Source: JAXLYE01 sp046351595
GTDB taxonomy: Bacteria; Myxococcota_A; Polyangia; Palsa-1104; JAEUJZ01
Reading direction: 5' to 3'
Length of the DNA: 64,000 bases
NCBI GenBank assembly: GCA_046351595.1
Contig: JAXLYE010000003.1
Coordinates: 372,001 to 436,000, forward strand
Notes under the pieces: generated by a model
The model's database searches: none
What the model was told of the DNA's origin: nothing
Seen by the model: only the letters and a program-made list of their open reading frames with translations
Made by a program: the position numbers and the translations under genes
In this document: one piece after another, positions 9,199-17,644 of the stretch
Layout: each line of letters begins with the position of its first letter
Numbering within the stretch: the stretch's first letter is position 1

Positions 9199-11649
9199 TC
9201 AATCCTTCAGCCCGTTCTGCTCGTTGTGGTGCTGCGCGGCTTCCAGATACTTTTCTCTGTTCGGGTTCTTCGGGCTTATCGGCCTGATCTTGTTGAGCGG
9301 CGGCTTGTACTGGTCGTGCAGTATCTGCTCAAGCCCGCGCTGGGTCGGATAGTCGTCCGTCACGGATTCACGTCTATAGAGCAGTGATTCCGTCTCTGGA
9401 TCCCTTCTGTGCTCAGATTCGCGCCGTGCGTGATCTTTGGTACGTCCCGTCCGCATGATCTGGCCGGACTTATCGTCCTGTAGCACATACGTTCCTCCCT
9501 TGGGAACCCTGGGCGCAGCCTCGGCTGCCTCCTCTGCGGCATTCGCGGCCTTCTTCCCATGGCCTGCTGCCCTCCCGAGCTTCCGCGCATCCTCCGCAGC
9601 CTCGAGGGCCGTCTCCCCCGTGCGGAGCACTCCGCCGAGCATCGCGCCGCCCACGAGATCGAGGGCTCCGTTCAGGATGACGCCACCGGCCTTCTCGATC
9701 TGCCTTCCTCGGGGAAGCTCCCTGAAGTCGTGGACCTCTCGGCGGGCGGTCCGCACGCGCTCGGCCAGGTAGTCGGCGGCGGCTTCCTTGGCTCTGTTGG
9801 GATCCCGCGTTGCTTCCAGCGTCTTGTCGGCGATACGCAAGGCGGCTTCCTTGCCGTGCTCCGCCACGGTCTCGAGCTTTGCCGGGTCCGTCAGCGTCTC
9901 GGCGATGGCCTGGCCTGCTTGGACGGCTCGCTGGCCGCGCTCGACGAGCCGCTTGGCGCCCCCGTATCCGAACTGCTCCGCGTCGGTCATCGGGCGGTTC
10001 TGCTCCGGGCTGACCGCGAGGGGACACTCGTGCGGCCCGGCGGCGCGGGCTCTGGTACACACGTAGCCCGTCTGCGGATCGCGGTATAGCGTGCGGCCGA
10101 TGGGGATGCGCTCGGTCCTTAGCTCGGTGCGGACCACCTTGCCGTGCTTGTGGACGCGCACCGGACGCGCCACTTCGCAGTGCTTGCCGTCGGTGCTGCG
10201 ATGGCCGAACGAAGAGACGCGGTGCCCGCCTTCGTACAGCTCGCAGTCTTCGTTGAGCTGTCCAGGCACCCGGTTCAGCGGACCGAGCGCACCCTGGTGC
10301 CGAGCCAGCGCCGCAAGCCATGCCTTATCCATCGGGAGGCTCGTCTGCGGCGGCAGCGGCTGATGCGTCATCGAGCCCGCCCAGGCATCGGAGTCGGCAC
10401 CGGGCAGCGGAGCCCCTCGGCTGGCGTCCGCGTTCGTCTCAGCGCTCACGCAGCTCGTCGCCTGTGCATCCAGACAGATGCGCCCATGATCGGGGTCGGG
10501 GTAGAAGCTGTCACCGAGGCGGAAGCGGTGTCCCTCCCACTCGCAGTACGTGCCGTCCTGCGTGCGCTTGCCCAGCGTCGCAATCGGCACTCCGGCGCGG
10601 TTGTAGAGGACGCACGTCTCGTGCTCCTCGCTGGGCAGCTCGCGGATCTGCTCGGCGATGTACTCGCCGACCTCGCGCAGCATGTCGACCAGGAGGCTCT
10701 GCGGGTATGGGTAGCCCTTGCCCCAGGCGATGTCGGCGAAGCGCAGCGTCAGGGAGAACGGCGCCACGTCGCCAAAGCCAGCTTGTACGACCATGGCGAA
10801 GTCTACCTGCCGGCGCGGCCGGGTCACGATACCCAGACCTAGCGCGCCACCGGGCGCGATGGGGCTGGCCGGGTCGAGCGCGCCGGGCAGCGGTGTATCG
10901 GTGTTCACACGGGATGCGAAGCCGCGCGCCAGGCCCTCGATGAAGACCTTGGTGTCCGGCATGAAAGGCAGGTGCAGCCCGAGCCGTCCGCCCACCTCTG
11001 CCGTTCCGTAGCGACCCTGCCAGTCGAACAGCGCGCCTGCGGACAGCCCCACCTCGGCCAGCCCGATCGGCCAGTTGACGACTCCGCGCAGCACGCCCAG
11101 GTCCGTCAGCAGCCCGAGCTGGTTCGGACCGTCGAAGCGAGGCAAGCGAGCCTCGTACTCGAAGTTCAGCAGCGCGGTGAAGCGTTGGTGCGGCTCCTTC
11201 CGCCACGGCCACAGCAGGCCCTTGGCCAAGAAGCGCATCGGGCCTTGCTGCCAGCGCCGGCTGGAGCCGCCGGGCTCGGGCTCCTGGCCCCAGACCTCGG
11301 TGTGTGTGTAGACGCCGCCCTCAAAGCGCTCAAACAGGCCGATCGAGAAGCCATAGGGTGCGACGAAGCCCAGGCTGCGCTGGTCCGTGCTCGTCAGCAG
11401 GATCGCGTCGGCGCGGGCATTGAAGGCGAACGAGTCGATGCGCGTGCAGACGAGCGGCCCGCCGTCGCATAGACCGCCGAAGCCGGGCAGCAGCGGGCGG
11501 TGCGGCATGAGCTGCTGCGCCAACGCGCTTGTCGGCGATGCGCCCGTGACGAGGAGCAAGCCAACGACCAGAGCAAGTGCCGACGGCCCAGATCGGCCAG
11601 CCGAGCGGCAGAGGCTGCGTACTGCGGACATGAACGCGGCGTAGATCAT
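9199..11649 (-). CDS. secreted polymorphic toxin: beta-barrel-like N-terminus and C-terminal GIY-YIG (Tox-URI) nuclease
   Basis: The 816-aa protein begins with a signal peptide (about 1-44, ending SALAQ). Residues about 55-310 alternate short hydrophobic strands with turns, like an outer-membrane beta-barrel. Two related Cys-containing modules (about 340-395 and 470-545) share a C-x-LY...DG-x-C-E...Y-x-D pattern. A helical linker with a Gly-rich hydrophobic patch (about 660-700) leads to the C-terminal ~95 residues. These contain GTYVLQDDKSGQIMRTGRT and ARRESEHRR, diagnostic of the URI/GIY-YIG nuclease fold used as toxin Tox-URI. The barrel assignment is inferred from sequence texture only. 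The start has a GAGGG ribosome site. The gene follows an XRE/methyltransferase-fold gene by 42 bases and precedes Imm26 by one base. Confidence 0.8.
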   Translation of the reverse strand: MIYAAFMSAVRSLCRSAGRSGPSALALVVGLLLVTGASPTSALAQQLMPHRPLLPGFGGLCDGGPLVCTRIDSFAFNARADAILLTSTDQRSLGFVAPYGFSIGLFERFEGGVYTHTEVWGQEPEPGGSSRRWQQGPMRFLAKGLLWPWRKEPHQRFTALLNFEYEARLPRFDGPNQLGLLTDLGVLRGVVNWPIGLAEVGLSAGALFDWQGRYGTAEVGGRLGLHLPFMPDTKVFIEGLARGFASRVNTDTPLPGALDPASPIAPGGALGLGIVTRPRRQVDFAMVVQAGFGDVAPFSLTLRFADIAWGKGYPYPQSLLVDMLREVGEYIAEQIRELPSEEHETCVLYNRAGVPIATLGKRTQDGTYCEWEGHRFRLGDSFYPDPDHGRICLDAQATSCVSAETNADASRGAPLPGADSDAWAGSMTHQPLPPQTSLPMDKAWLAALARHQGALGPLNRVPGQLNEDCELYEGGHRVSSFGHRSTDGKHCEVARPVRVHKHGKVVRTELRTERIPIGRTLYRDPQTGYVCTRARAAGPHECPLAVSPEQNRPMTDAEQFGYGGAKRLVERGQRAVQAGQAIAETLTDPAKLETVAEHGKEAALRIADKTLEATRDPNRAKEAAADYLAERVRTARREVHDFRELPRGRQIEKAGGVILNGALDLVGGAMLGGVLRTGETALEAAEDARKLGRAAGHGKKAANAAEEAAEAAPRVPKGGTYVLQDDKSGQIMRTGRTKDHARRESEHRRDPETESLLYRRESVTDDYPTQRGLEQILHDQYKPPLNKIRPISPKNPNREKYLEAAQHHNEQNGLKD

Positions 11650-11691
11650 GGTTGTGACCCTCGGGCGGGGGACAGGAGCGGGCGCGACCCG

Positions 11692-13302
11692 CTACGCAGA
11701 ACAGGGCTCCCCTTCGTCACAGCGTCGGCAGAGCATGAGGCCGGCGCGCGATCCAGGGAGGCCGTACTCAAGCTGTGCAATCCGCTGCCAGCCGCACTCC
11801 GCCAAGCTGTGGGCGAGCGCATCTGCGTCATAGCGACGAATCCGCAGCATGGAGAAGCGGCGCTCGGCCCGCGCCTGCGACTGCACCGTGGCGACGGCGG
11901 ACAAAGCGTAGCTCTCTGGTACCCCGCCGGCTGTCTCCATCTCCCAGGCGAAGCGCACCGCGCGCACGGCTCGATCGTGTCGCCACAGAGGGCCAGCCAG
12001 CCAGGTCTGGTAAGCCGGAGAGAGGCCCGCCAGCCAGCTCTTGTCGCGTCGCTTGATCTCGGCGGGCTGGTCTGCCGGCGCGGCCACACACTGGAAATCG
12101 AGCAGCAGCAGATCATCCGGCGCGGCGCCCAGCAGGCTGTGACGCAGGAACCTCAGCTCGTTGTCGAGCGAGCCCAGCGTGTCACCGAGCAGGAGGAACA
12201 GGCGCCGACGCGAGCTTGCTTTGGGCGCGTACAGCTCAGTATGCAGCGGCAGGTGGAAGAAGCTGGTTTGCAGGCCCCAGGCGCGCACCTCGGTCTGCGC
12301 TGCGAATGCATCGGAAGCGTGCCGCAGGGCGCTGGCCAGGAGGGGCTGGCTGGCGTCGATGAGGCACAGGTCCATCTGCATCCCAGGTCGTGCGCTGCTC
12401 AGCGCCTGGGCCAGGCGGATCTCGAGCTGCCCGTCGCCGGCGCCGACCGCGATCAGGCTGAGCCCGTTGCCTGGCACGCTCTCCGCGATGCGCGCGGCCA
12501 TCTCGCCGAGCGGGAGCGCGGCACGCAGGGAGGCGGCTTCAGGAGACTGCTGGCACAGCGCCACGTAGTCCACGGCGCCCTGCGTATCCAGGTACAGGCC
12601 CGTCTGTTCGATCTGCCCGCCCGCTCCGCGCAGGAATTGGCCCAGCTCTGCCGCGAGCCCCACCGGGTTGAACGTCGGCGACACGAAGACCGTCAGCGCA
12701 CCGCTCGGCTCGGGCGCCGATCCCGCTTCACGAGACGGCTGCTGTGCGGTAGCGGGTGCAGGCTCCTGCGGGTAGAGCAGCGCCACGTCGTCCCAGCTCA
12801 GCCCAAGCTCTGCGACATGGAACAGGCGGATCAGCGTGCTGCGGCTCGGAGAATGCTTGGCTGTCTCGATGAACTTGATGGTCGCGTCCGATAGATGCGC
12901 TTTGCGTCCCAGATCGACACGCGACAGACCAGCCGCGTTACGCCGGTCCCGAACGAGCTGCCCGAAGCGCTGGAGCTGCGCGAGCGCCGGGGCTGGCTTG
13001 GCCGGGACCGTGGATGTGTTGCACGCGAGGAACTGCGCCACGGCGTCAGCGCTGCCGAGGGCCTCCGCCCACAAGGGCTGCTGCGTCGGCTCGGCATCCT
13101 GAGCCAGCTTGGTCAGCTCGGCCTCAAGCGCCCTCACCAGCTCAAAGGCACGTCGGAGCCGCTCCGGCCTGCGCGAGGGAGACACTCGGCGCGGTCGTTC
13201 TGTAGCCGGACGCTCTGTGTTCCGCTCCTGGCTCAGCGGCGTCTGCGGCGGTGTGCATAGGGCGATCGGTATTCCGGCTGAGTCGGGGCGGGGACGGTTC
13301 AT
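11692..13302 (-). CDS. XRE-type HTH fused to EgtD-like SAM-methyltransferase-fold domain
   Basis: The ATG at 13302 has GAAGAG seven bases upstream and is preferred to the one at 13332. Residues about 110-180 contain an HTH of the Cro/cI type (LVRDRRNAAGLSRVDLGRKA, then a recognition-helix-like segment). The C-terminal ~320 residues resemble the histidine-specific methyltransferase/EgtD fold: IAVGAGDGQLEIRLAQAL is the SAM-binding loop, LFLLLGDTLGSLDNE follows, and the domain ends RRFSMLRIRRYD. It is 536 aa. It heads the operon with the barrel-toxin and Imm26, and a 479-aa paralogue is divergently transcribed. It probably regulates the operon; whether it methylates anything is unknown. Confidence 0.7.
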   Translation of the reverse strand: MNRPRPDSAGIPIALCTPPQTPLSQERNTERPATERPRRVSPSRRPERLRRAFELVRALEAELTKLAQDAEPTQQPLWAEALGSADAVAQFLACNTSTVPAKPAPALAQLQRFGQLVRDRRNAAGLSRVDLGRKAHLSDATIKFIETAKHSPSRSTLIRLFHVAELGLSWDDVALLYPQEPAPATAQQPSREAGSAPEPSGALTVFVSPTFNPVGLAAELGQFLRGAGGQIEQTGLYLDTQGAVDYVALCQQSPEAASLRAALPLGEMAARIAESVPGNGLSLIAVGAGDGQLEIRLAQALSSARPGMQMDLCLIDASQPLLASALRHASDAFAAQTEVRAWGLQTSFFHLPLHTELYAPKASSRRRLFLLLGDTLGSLDNELRFLRHSLLGAAPDDLLLLDFQCVAAPADQPAEIKRRDKSWLAGLSPAYQTWLAGPLWRHDRAVRAVRFAWEMETAGGVPESYALSAVATVQSQARAERRFSMLRIRRYDADALAHSLAECGWQRIAQLEYGLPGSRAGLMLCRRCDEGEPCSA

Positions 13303-13368
13303 ATCGGACTCTTCTTTGAGTCCATGCTGCAAAGTCGTGCTCGGTTTGGGAACTACAACTCTCTAGGA

Positions 13369-13527
13369 ACCCGACCCGAACAGAAACCGAACCTGGACAG
13401 TAGAGCGCTGGCGGATGCAGCTGCCGACGGGGAGCGAGAAGTTGGGTTGCCTCAACGGACCCGACCCGAACAGAAACCGAACCTGAATCCGAACAAAAAC
13501 CGAACATACTCCGTCCATGCTCCGAAC
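13369..13527. promoter_or_regulatory. 11-bp phased CCGAAC array between divergent HTH-methyltransferase genes
   Basis: CCGAAC occurs at 13376, 13387, 13466, 13477, 13489, 13500 and 13522, with a degenerate copy (CCGTCC) at 13511. Successive copies are 11 bases apart (one is 12), so all face the same side of the helix. Two 27-bp segments (13369-13395 and 13459-13485) are identical. The array fills the 310-base divergent promoter region, consistent with cooperative binding of one or both adjacent HTH proteins. The binding protein is inferred. Confidence 0.65.
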
Positions 13528-13612
13528 TCGGCTGTATCTTCGACGGTGGTTGTTACGGCGCCGACGAGACGGACGTGGTAAATACGGAGCCACTCACATA
13601 ACGGAGTCTGTA

Positions 13613-15052
13613 ATGAGCGGGCAGACGGCGCAGAGCACTCGGCAGATAGCGAACCATGGCACTTCCCAGAGAACGAGCCTTGAGCAGATCCAGGTAAAGC
13701 TCGTCGAAGCGCTGCACGAGATGCAGAAGGAAACGGAGTCGCCGATCAGCAACCTGCGGGACTCCGTCCGCTTCGTGCAGAAGGCCCTGACGCTCGTGGG
13801 CGACCCCAACGACATCACAGAGGTAGGGCCGGTCGATTGGGCCGCGTTCGCGACGCTGCTGCGCGAGCGGCGCAACACGGCCAAGATGTCGCAAGAGGTC
13901 CTGGCCGAGCGGGTGGACGTGACCGCGACCACCATCCGCAACATCGAGTGCCAGCGCAGGCGGCCGGGGCGCGGGCTCATGCTGAAGCTGCTCGCCGTGC
14001 CCGAGCTGGATCTGCGCGTCAGCGACATCGAGCTGGACGCGGAGCGGAGCCCGGGAACGGCCTGGACGCCGACCTCGTGGTTTGCTCCCAAGTACGATCC
14101 CGTCGCGATGGTGTCGGATATGGTCGAGATCCTGAACGGCGAGGGTGGACAGGTCGAGCAGACGCTCCTGTACTTCGACCCCCAGAGCGCCGCGGACTGG
14201 ATGGCGACGTGCAGCTCGGCCGCCTACATCGCCACGTACCGCGCCATCGTTCCGTTTGCTCCTGCTGCCAGGCACATCGCCGATCACATCGGCAGCCACA
14301 CGCTGCGCGTCAACGCGCTCGGCTGCGGCGACGGCAAGGCCGAGGTCTTGCTCGTCGAGCACCTGCAGCAGAGCCTCCCGCGCCCGCCCAAGCTGGAGCT
14401 GTTCCTGCTCGACATCAGCCACGTCCTGCTCAACGCTGCGCACAAGCACGCCGTGGAGACGCTGCCCAACGTCCCGGTCCTGACCGTTCACGGGAACTTT
14501 CACGAGCTGCCGCGCTACACCATGCTCACGCAGCCTCGCGAGCGCTGCCGACGGTTGTACTCCTTGCTCGGCGGGACGCTGGTGAACCTCCGCGAGGAGG
14601 CTCGCTTCTTCCGCGACACGCTGAGCTGCTGCGCGCCGGGGGACTGGTTCCTCTGCGATGTCCTCTTAGCCTTCGCACCTCCTGAGCAGCCCGACGAGAT
14701 CCAGCGGAAGGACCCGGCGCTCCTCAATTCGGTTCGGGAGACGCACAAGGCGTGGCTCGGCGGGCCGCTGCGTCGCTACTGCCGGGGCGTGGCCGATATC
14801 GAGTACACGATCGAGCTGGACACCAACTGCCCCGTCCCCGGCAGCTACGGCCTGGACTTCATCGCGACGGCCAAGATGCAGGGCGGGCAGCCGGATCGAC
14901 GCTTCAGCATGATCCGCTGGCGGCGCTATGACCCGAAGAAGCTGGCCAAGAGCCTGGCCTCTGTCGGCTGGCAGCCCGAGCTGACTGTGCCCTACGCACC
15001 GGGAGCCGATGGGCAGCCGACCATGGCCTTGATGCTATTCAGGAAACGCTAG
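13613..15052 (+). CDS. XRE-type HTH fused to EgtD-like SAM-methyltransferase-fold domain (paralogue of the divergent gene)
   Basis: The ATG at 13613 has ACGGAG about seven bases upstream; a longer reading frame from 13517 would run through the operator array and is less likely. Residues about 80-140 form an HTH (LRERRNTAKMSQEVLAERVD). The rest resembles an EgtD-type fold: NALGCGDGKAEVLLVEHL as SAM loop, LLDISHVLLN, LYSLLGGTLVNLREEARFF, and RRFSMIRWRRYD near the end. Domain order and many motifs match the divergent gene, so the two arose by duplication. It is 479 aa. Function as ligand- or SAM-sensing repressor is inference. Confidence 0.7.
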   Translation: MSGQTAQSTRQIANHGTSQRTSLEQIQVKLVEALHEMQKETESPISNLRDSVRFVQKALTLVGDPNDITEVGPVDWAAFATLLRERRNTAKMSQEVLAERVDVTATTIRNIECQRRRPGRGLMLKLLAVPELDLRVSDIELDAERSPGTAWTPTSWFAPKYDPVAMVSDMVEILNGEGGQVEQTLLYFDPQSAADWMATCSSAAYIATYRAIVPFAPAARHIADHIGSHTLRVNALGCGDGKAEVLLVEHLQQSLPRPPKLELFLLDISHVLLNAAHKHAVETLPNVPVLTVHGNFHELPRYTMLTQPRERCRRLYSLLGGTLVNLREEARFFRDTLSCCAPGDWFLCDVLLAFAPPEQPDEIQRKDPALLNSVRETHKAWLGGPLRRYCRGVADIEYTIELDTNCPVPGSYGLDFIATAKMQGGQPDRRFSMIRWRRYDPKKLAKSLASVGWQPELTVPYAPGADGQPTMALMLFRKR

Positions 15053-15069
15053 CGAGAGCACCAGCCGCT

Positions 15070-15107
15070 CCCCGCCGACCCTGGACGAGCTAAGATGGTC
15101 GGCGGGG
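15070..15107 (+). promoter_or_regulatory. 11-bp inverted repeat covering the ribosome site of the next gene
   Basis: CCCCGCCGACC (15070-15080) pairs perfectly with GGTCGGCGGGG (15097-15107) around a 16-base loop. It lies just after the stop at 15052. Its right arm holds the G-rich ribosome site of the gene starting GTG at 15114, so the same hairpin could both slow transcription and hide that site. Confidence 0.5.
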
Positions 15108-15113
15108 GATTGG

Positions 15114-15887
15114 GTGCAGACTCACTACCGACGGAAGGCCGTGCTCGCCGTCATGCGGGCCATCCTTCCGAAAGTAAAGGACGATGGCCTTGCTGACGCA
15201 GCGGTAGCCGGGCGACTGGCCCGCAGCGTGCGTCAGGTTCTGGCTCCGCGGATCAGTGAAGCCGAGCGCGCAGCGCTGGCGTCTATGGACCTCACAGAAC
15301 TTGCCGCACGCGTGGTGAAGTTCGATCGGCGCCAGAAGTGGCAGGACGGCAGAGCGGTCACCGTCGAGGGCGATCGGGTCTATCAGCGAGTGGCCGGGTT
15401 CGGCGGAACAGCCGCTGCGATCCAGGGCGAGCTGGTAAAGATCCGTGGAGAGCTGAGGGTACGGATCACCGGCGTCGCCGCGCTCCTGGGTCTTGGCTCT
15501 GTAGCTGCCAAGAACACCAGGCGATACGGACCTGAGTGGACCGTTGTTGATGACCCGCGCGTCGATGAGTACGAAGCAACCAAGCTTGCCCGAGCCTTCA
15601 CCGAAAAGAAGAGACGCGAGGCTGAGGAACTGGCCGAGAGGCGGGAAGCGGAGGCTCGTGCGGCCGAGACCCATGCGAGAGGAGAGCCCTACTTGCGGGT
15701 GGGTCATGGCGTCGGCTCACGAGTGACCGACCAGTTCAACCAGCGTCAGGGAACCATCGCCGAACTGGATGGCGAGGGCCATCCCGTCGTCCAGTGGGAC
15801 GACATCGACTATCCGGTCACAATCGGTAGCCCAGACGCAAGCGGACGCTGGCGGCTGATGACAGTCGCCAGCCCCAACGGCCACTAG
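15114..15887 (+). CDS. hypothetical protein, 257 aa, with helical middle and KOW-like C-terminus
   Basis: The gene starts GTG at 15114, six bases after a GGGGG tract. Residues 1-140 have no family I recognise. Residues about 155-195 are a charged helix rich in Glu/Arg/Ala. The last ~60 residues (VGSRVTDQFNQRQGTIAELDG) look like a small beta-barrel of the KOW/SH3 type. It follows the HTH-methyltransferase gene by 61 bases, across an inverted repeat. No function can be assigned. Confidence 0.5.
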   Translation: MQTHYRRKAVLAVMRAILPKVKDDGLADAAVAGRLARSVRQVLAPRISEAERAALASMDLTELAARVVKFDRRQKWQDGRAVTVEGDRVYQRVAGFGGTAAAIQGELVKIRGELRVRITGVAALLGLGSVAAKNTRRYGPEWTVVDDPRVDEYEATKLARAFTEKKRREAEELAERREAEARAAETHARGEPYLRVGHGVGSRVTDQFNQRQGTIAELDGEGHPVVQWDDIDYPVTIGSPDASGRWRLMTVASPNGH

Positions 15888-15934
15888 GCAGCCGCAATAC
15901 TGTAGAGCTACGAGTCCAGTTTCGGGGAAATAGG

Positions 15935-16594
15935 ATGATCATCCACGCGCCCAACTGTAGGTTACGCAAGCGTACACAATACAATTTCCATGTAAGAGAA
16001 GTTGACGGCAACAAAGCTGTGAGAATTGAAGACGAGGATGACACCGACGACTATTGGCTTGAGTTTGATGATGTAGAAGAAAAAGACTTTCCCCTCAGCC
16101 GATTCATCCGTCAGCTCAAAGCGTCAGACATGCTCTCTGCTGAGCTGATGGCATTCGGCGTGCTGCCGCCTTTGGACGCGGATATCGCCGAGCTTGTATT
16201 CGCTGTCAACGATGTTCCCGGAATCATGACAGAGTTCTCTTGCCGGGGGCACCAAGAAGAGGAAGATACAACCGGCTATATACTCTTCTATGCTTCCAAC
16301 ATGAAGGCGCTAAGGCGGTTCACCGATATGCTCGGTGGTATCTTGCGCGATAAAAATGGGAATCGTAATCCGTACATCAGAATCACCACAGAATACTGCT
16401 TGCCACAGTCAACCTACTATGACAAGCAGCTGCAGATGGTCATGAGGATGTCGGCCCCCGGTGAGAATGCCCCGCCCGCGACATCCGCCTACACTTGGCT
16501 TGCACAGCAAATCCGCGAGCAGCTCGCCCGCCGCGGCTTGGTCTGTCCTGCAGGCTGCACAAGACAGCCCGCCAATCCCAACGACAAGCCGTAA
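15935..16594 (+). CDS. hypothetical protein with SCRGHQ motif, lower-GC gene
   Basis: The 219-aa product starts at an ATG with GGGGA six bases before it. An acidic stretch (EDEDDTDDYW) is followed by a domain containing PGIMTEFSCRGHQEEE and GYILFYASN. The S-C-x-G-H pattern occurs in several uncharacterised bacterial proteins and loosely resembles the SCSG motif of Tyw3-type proteins. The gene is visibly richer in A/T than its surroundings, which suggests acquisition from elsewhere. The product is likely cytoplasmic. No function is assigned. Confidence 0.6.
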   Translation: MIIHAPNCRLRKRTQYNFHVREVDGNKAVRIEDEDDTDDYWLEFDDVEEKDFPLSRFIRQLKASDMLSAELMAFGVLPPLDADIAELVFAVNDVPGIMTEFSCRGHQEEEDTTGYILFYASNMKALRRFTDMLGGILRDKNGNRNPYIRITTEYCLPQSTYYDKQLQMVMRMSAPGENAPPATSAYTWLAQQIREQLARRGLVCPAGCTRQPANPNDKP

Positions 16595-17221
16595 TCTTCC
16601 GCAACGCCAGTTTTCCTTGCTCTAAACAGATAGTCCTGCTCAAGGCGCCAGAACACTTGGGCCGACGGTGATTCGTGCCTCGAGCCCAAGCGTTCCGTAT
16701 CAGTGCGCAACATTTCGTCTGGTAATGTCCGCTCTGGCGCAGCGCCTACAAGTTGCCACAGGATCGTACTTAATCTCACTGTTAATGAGCCGGGCATGCT
16801 GTTCCGGCTGCGAGCTGAATTAAGCCGGTTCCGATGGTGGAAAAATAGTTCTTGACAGGGATCTGAACCGCGACGGCAAGCCCGACCTCATCTACAGCGA
16901 CTCGGTCCAGGGCGGCGTGCTGGTGCGCCTCGGGGTAGGCGATGGCACCTTCCTGCCGGCCGTGGCCTACAGCGGCGACCGCACCCCGCGCGGCCTCGCC
17001 GTGGCGGATGCCAAAGCCAGTTAATGCCTGGCGCCGGGGCGCCTACATCGGCGGGGACCGCGCCTGCTCTGTCGCGGGGCCGCTGGCTGCAGCGGGCAGC
17101 GACCGGCACGCCCGCAGCGCAGATCCTCCGGACCGGGGCGGACGGCGAGCGCGCCGCGCCCTGAAGGGCAGAAGATCCGCGGCAGGAAACGGGCGCCAGG
17201 CGCCGCAAGCCCATGGATCAC
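16595..17221. other. non-coding / degraded interval
   Basis: No complete gene is visible. The interval holds the VCBS-repeat remnant (16848-17024) and leads into the 42-bp array. Reading frames here have no start signal or family motif. Confidence 0.5.
16848..17024 (+). pseudogene. remnant of a VCBS/FG-GAP repeat protein
   Basis: Translated in frame, the segment reads LDRDLNRDGKPDLIYSD, then VLVRLGVGDGTFLPAVAY and GLAVADAKAS before a TAA at 17022-17024. This is one calcium-binding FG-GAP/VCBS beta-propeller blade plus the start of the next. There is no start codon or upstream repeat, so it is the 3' stub of a secreted repeat protein left by a deletion or rearrangement. Confidence 0.65.
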
Positions 17222-17644
17222 GGCTTCCAGAGAGGGCAGTTCGCGCGGGAGCTCGGGGTCGCTGCCTTGCAGAGACGTAAGTCCGAGATCGAGCTCTGGG
17301 GAGGCGACTTACAGGCCCGTAAGCGCCAAAAGGAGCTCGGCCCGGCGCGCTTCCAGGCCTGGAAGTCGGCTGGGCGGCTCGGTCCCTGCGGCTTCCGGGC
17401 CTGGAAGTCGCGAAAGGAGCGCGGCCCCTGGACTTTCCAGGGCCGTAGATCCGAAATGCCGCTCGCTCCGGGCGACTTACGGGCCTGGAGGTCGCCGGCG
17501 CCGAGCGGCCGGAGCGATTTACAGGGAGGTAATTTGGCGGGGGAGGTCGGCCGCGGCGGCTCCCAGAGCGGGAAGTCTGCGGCCGCCGGGTCGTCTGGCG
17601 AGTTCCGGCTACGGAGCCGGCGGCGCGGGCAGCGGCGGCGTCGG
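17222..17644. repeat. exactly 42-bp-periodic palindromic tandem array, ten units
   Basis: A core of the form CTTCCAGGCCTGGAAGTC recurs with its TTCCAG-like hexamer at 17225, 17267, 17309, 17351, 17393, 17435, 17477, 17519, 17561 and 17603, always 42 bases apart. Variants are TTGCAG, TTACAG, TTCCGG, TTACGG and TCCCAG. The bases between cores are strongly diverged, yet the period never slips. Forty-two bases equal 14 codons and also four helical turns. All + strand codons stay open (unit F/L-Q/R-x-W/R-K/R-S), but no credible start precedes it, so I treat it as a repeat rather than a gene. It abuts the 3' end of the gene at 17609-18298. Confidence 0.75.

Noticed and set aside
17222..17644. CRISPR array
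   Set aside because: The 'repeats' are short and variable with 42-bp spacing, the spacers are not unique phage-like sequences of fixed length between identical repeats, and no cas gene is nearby.
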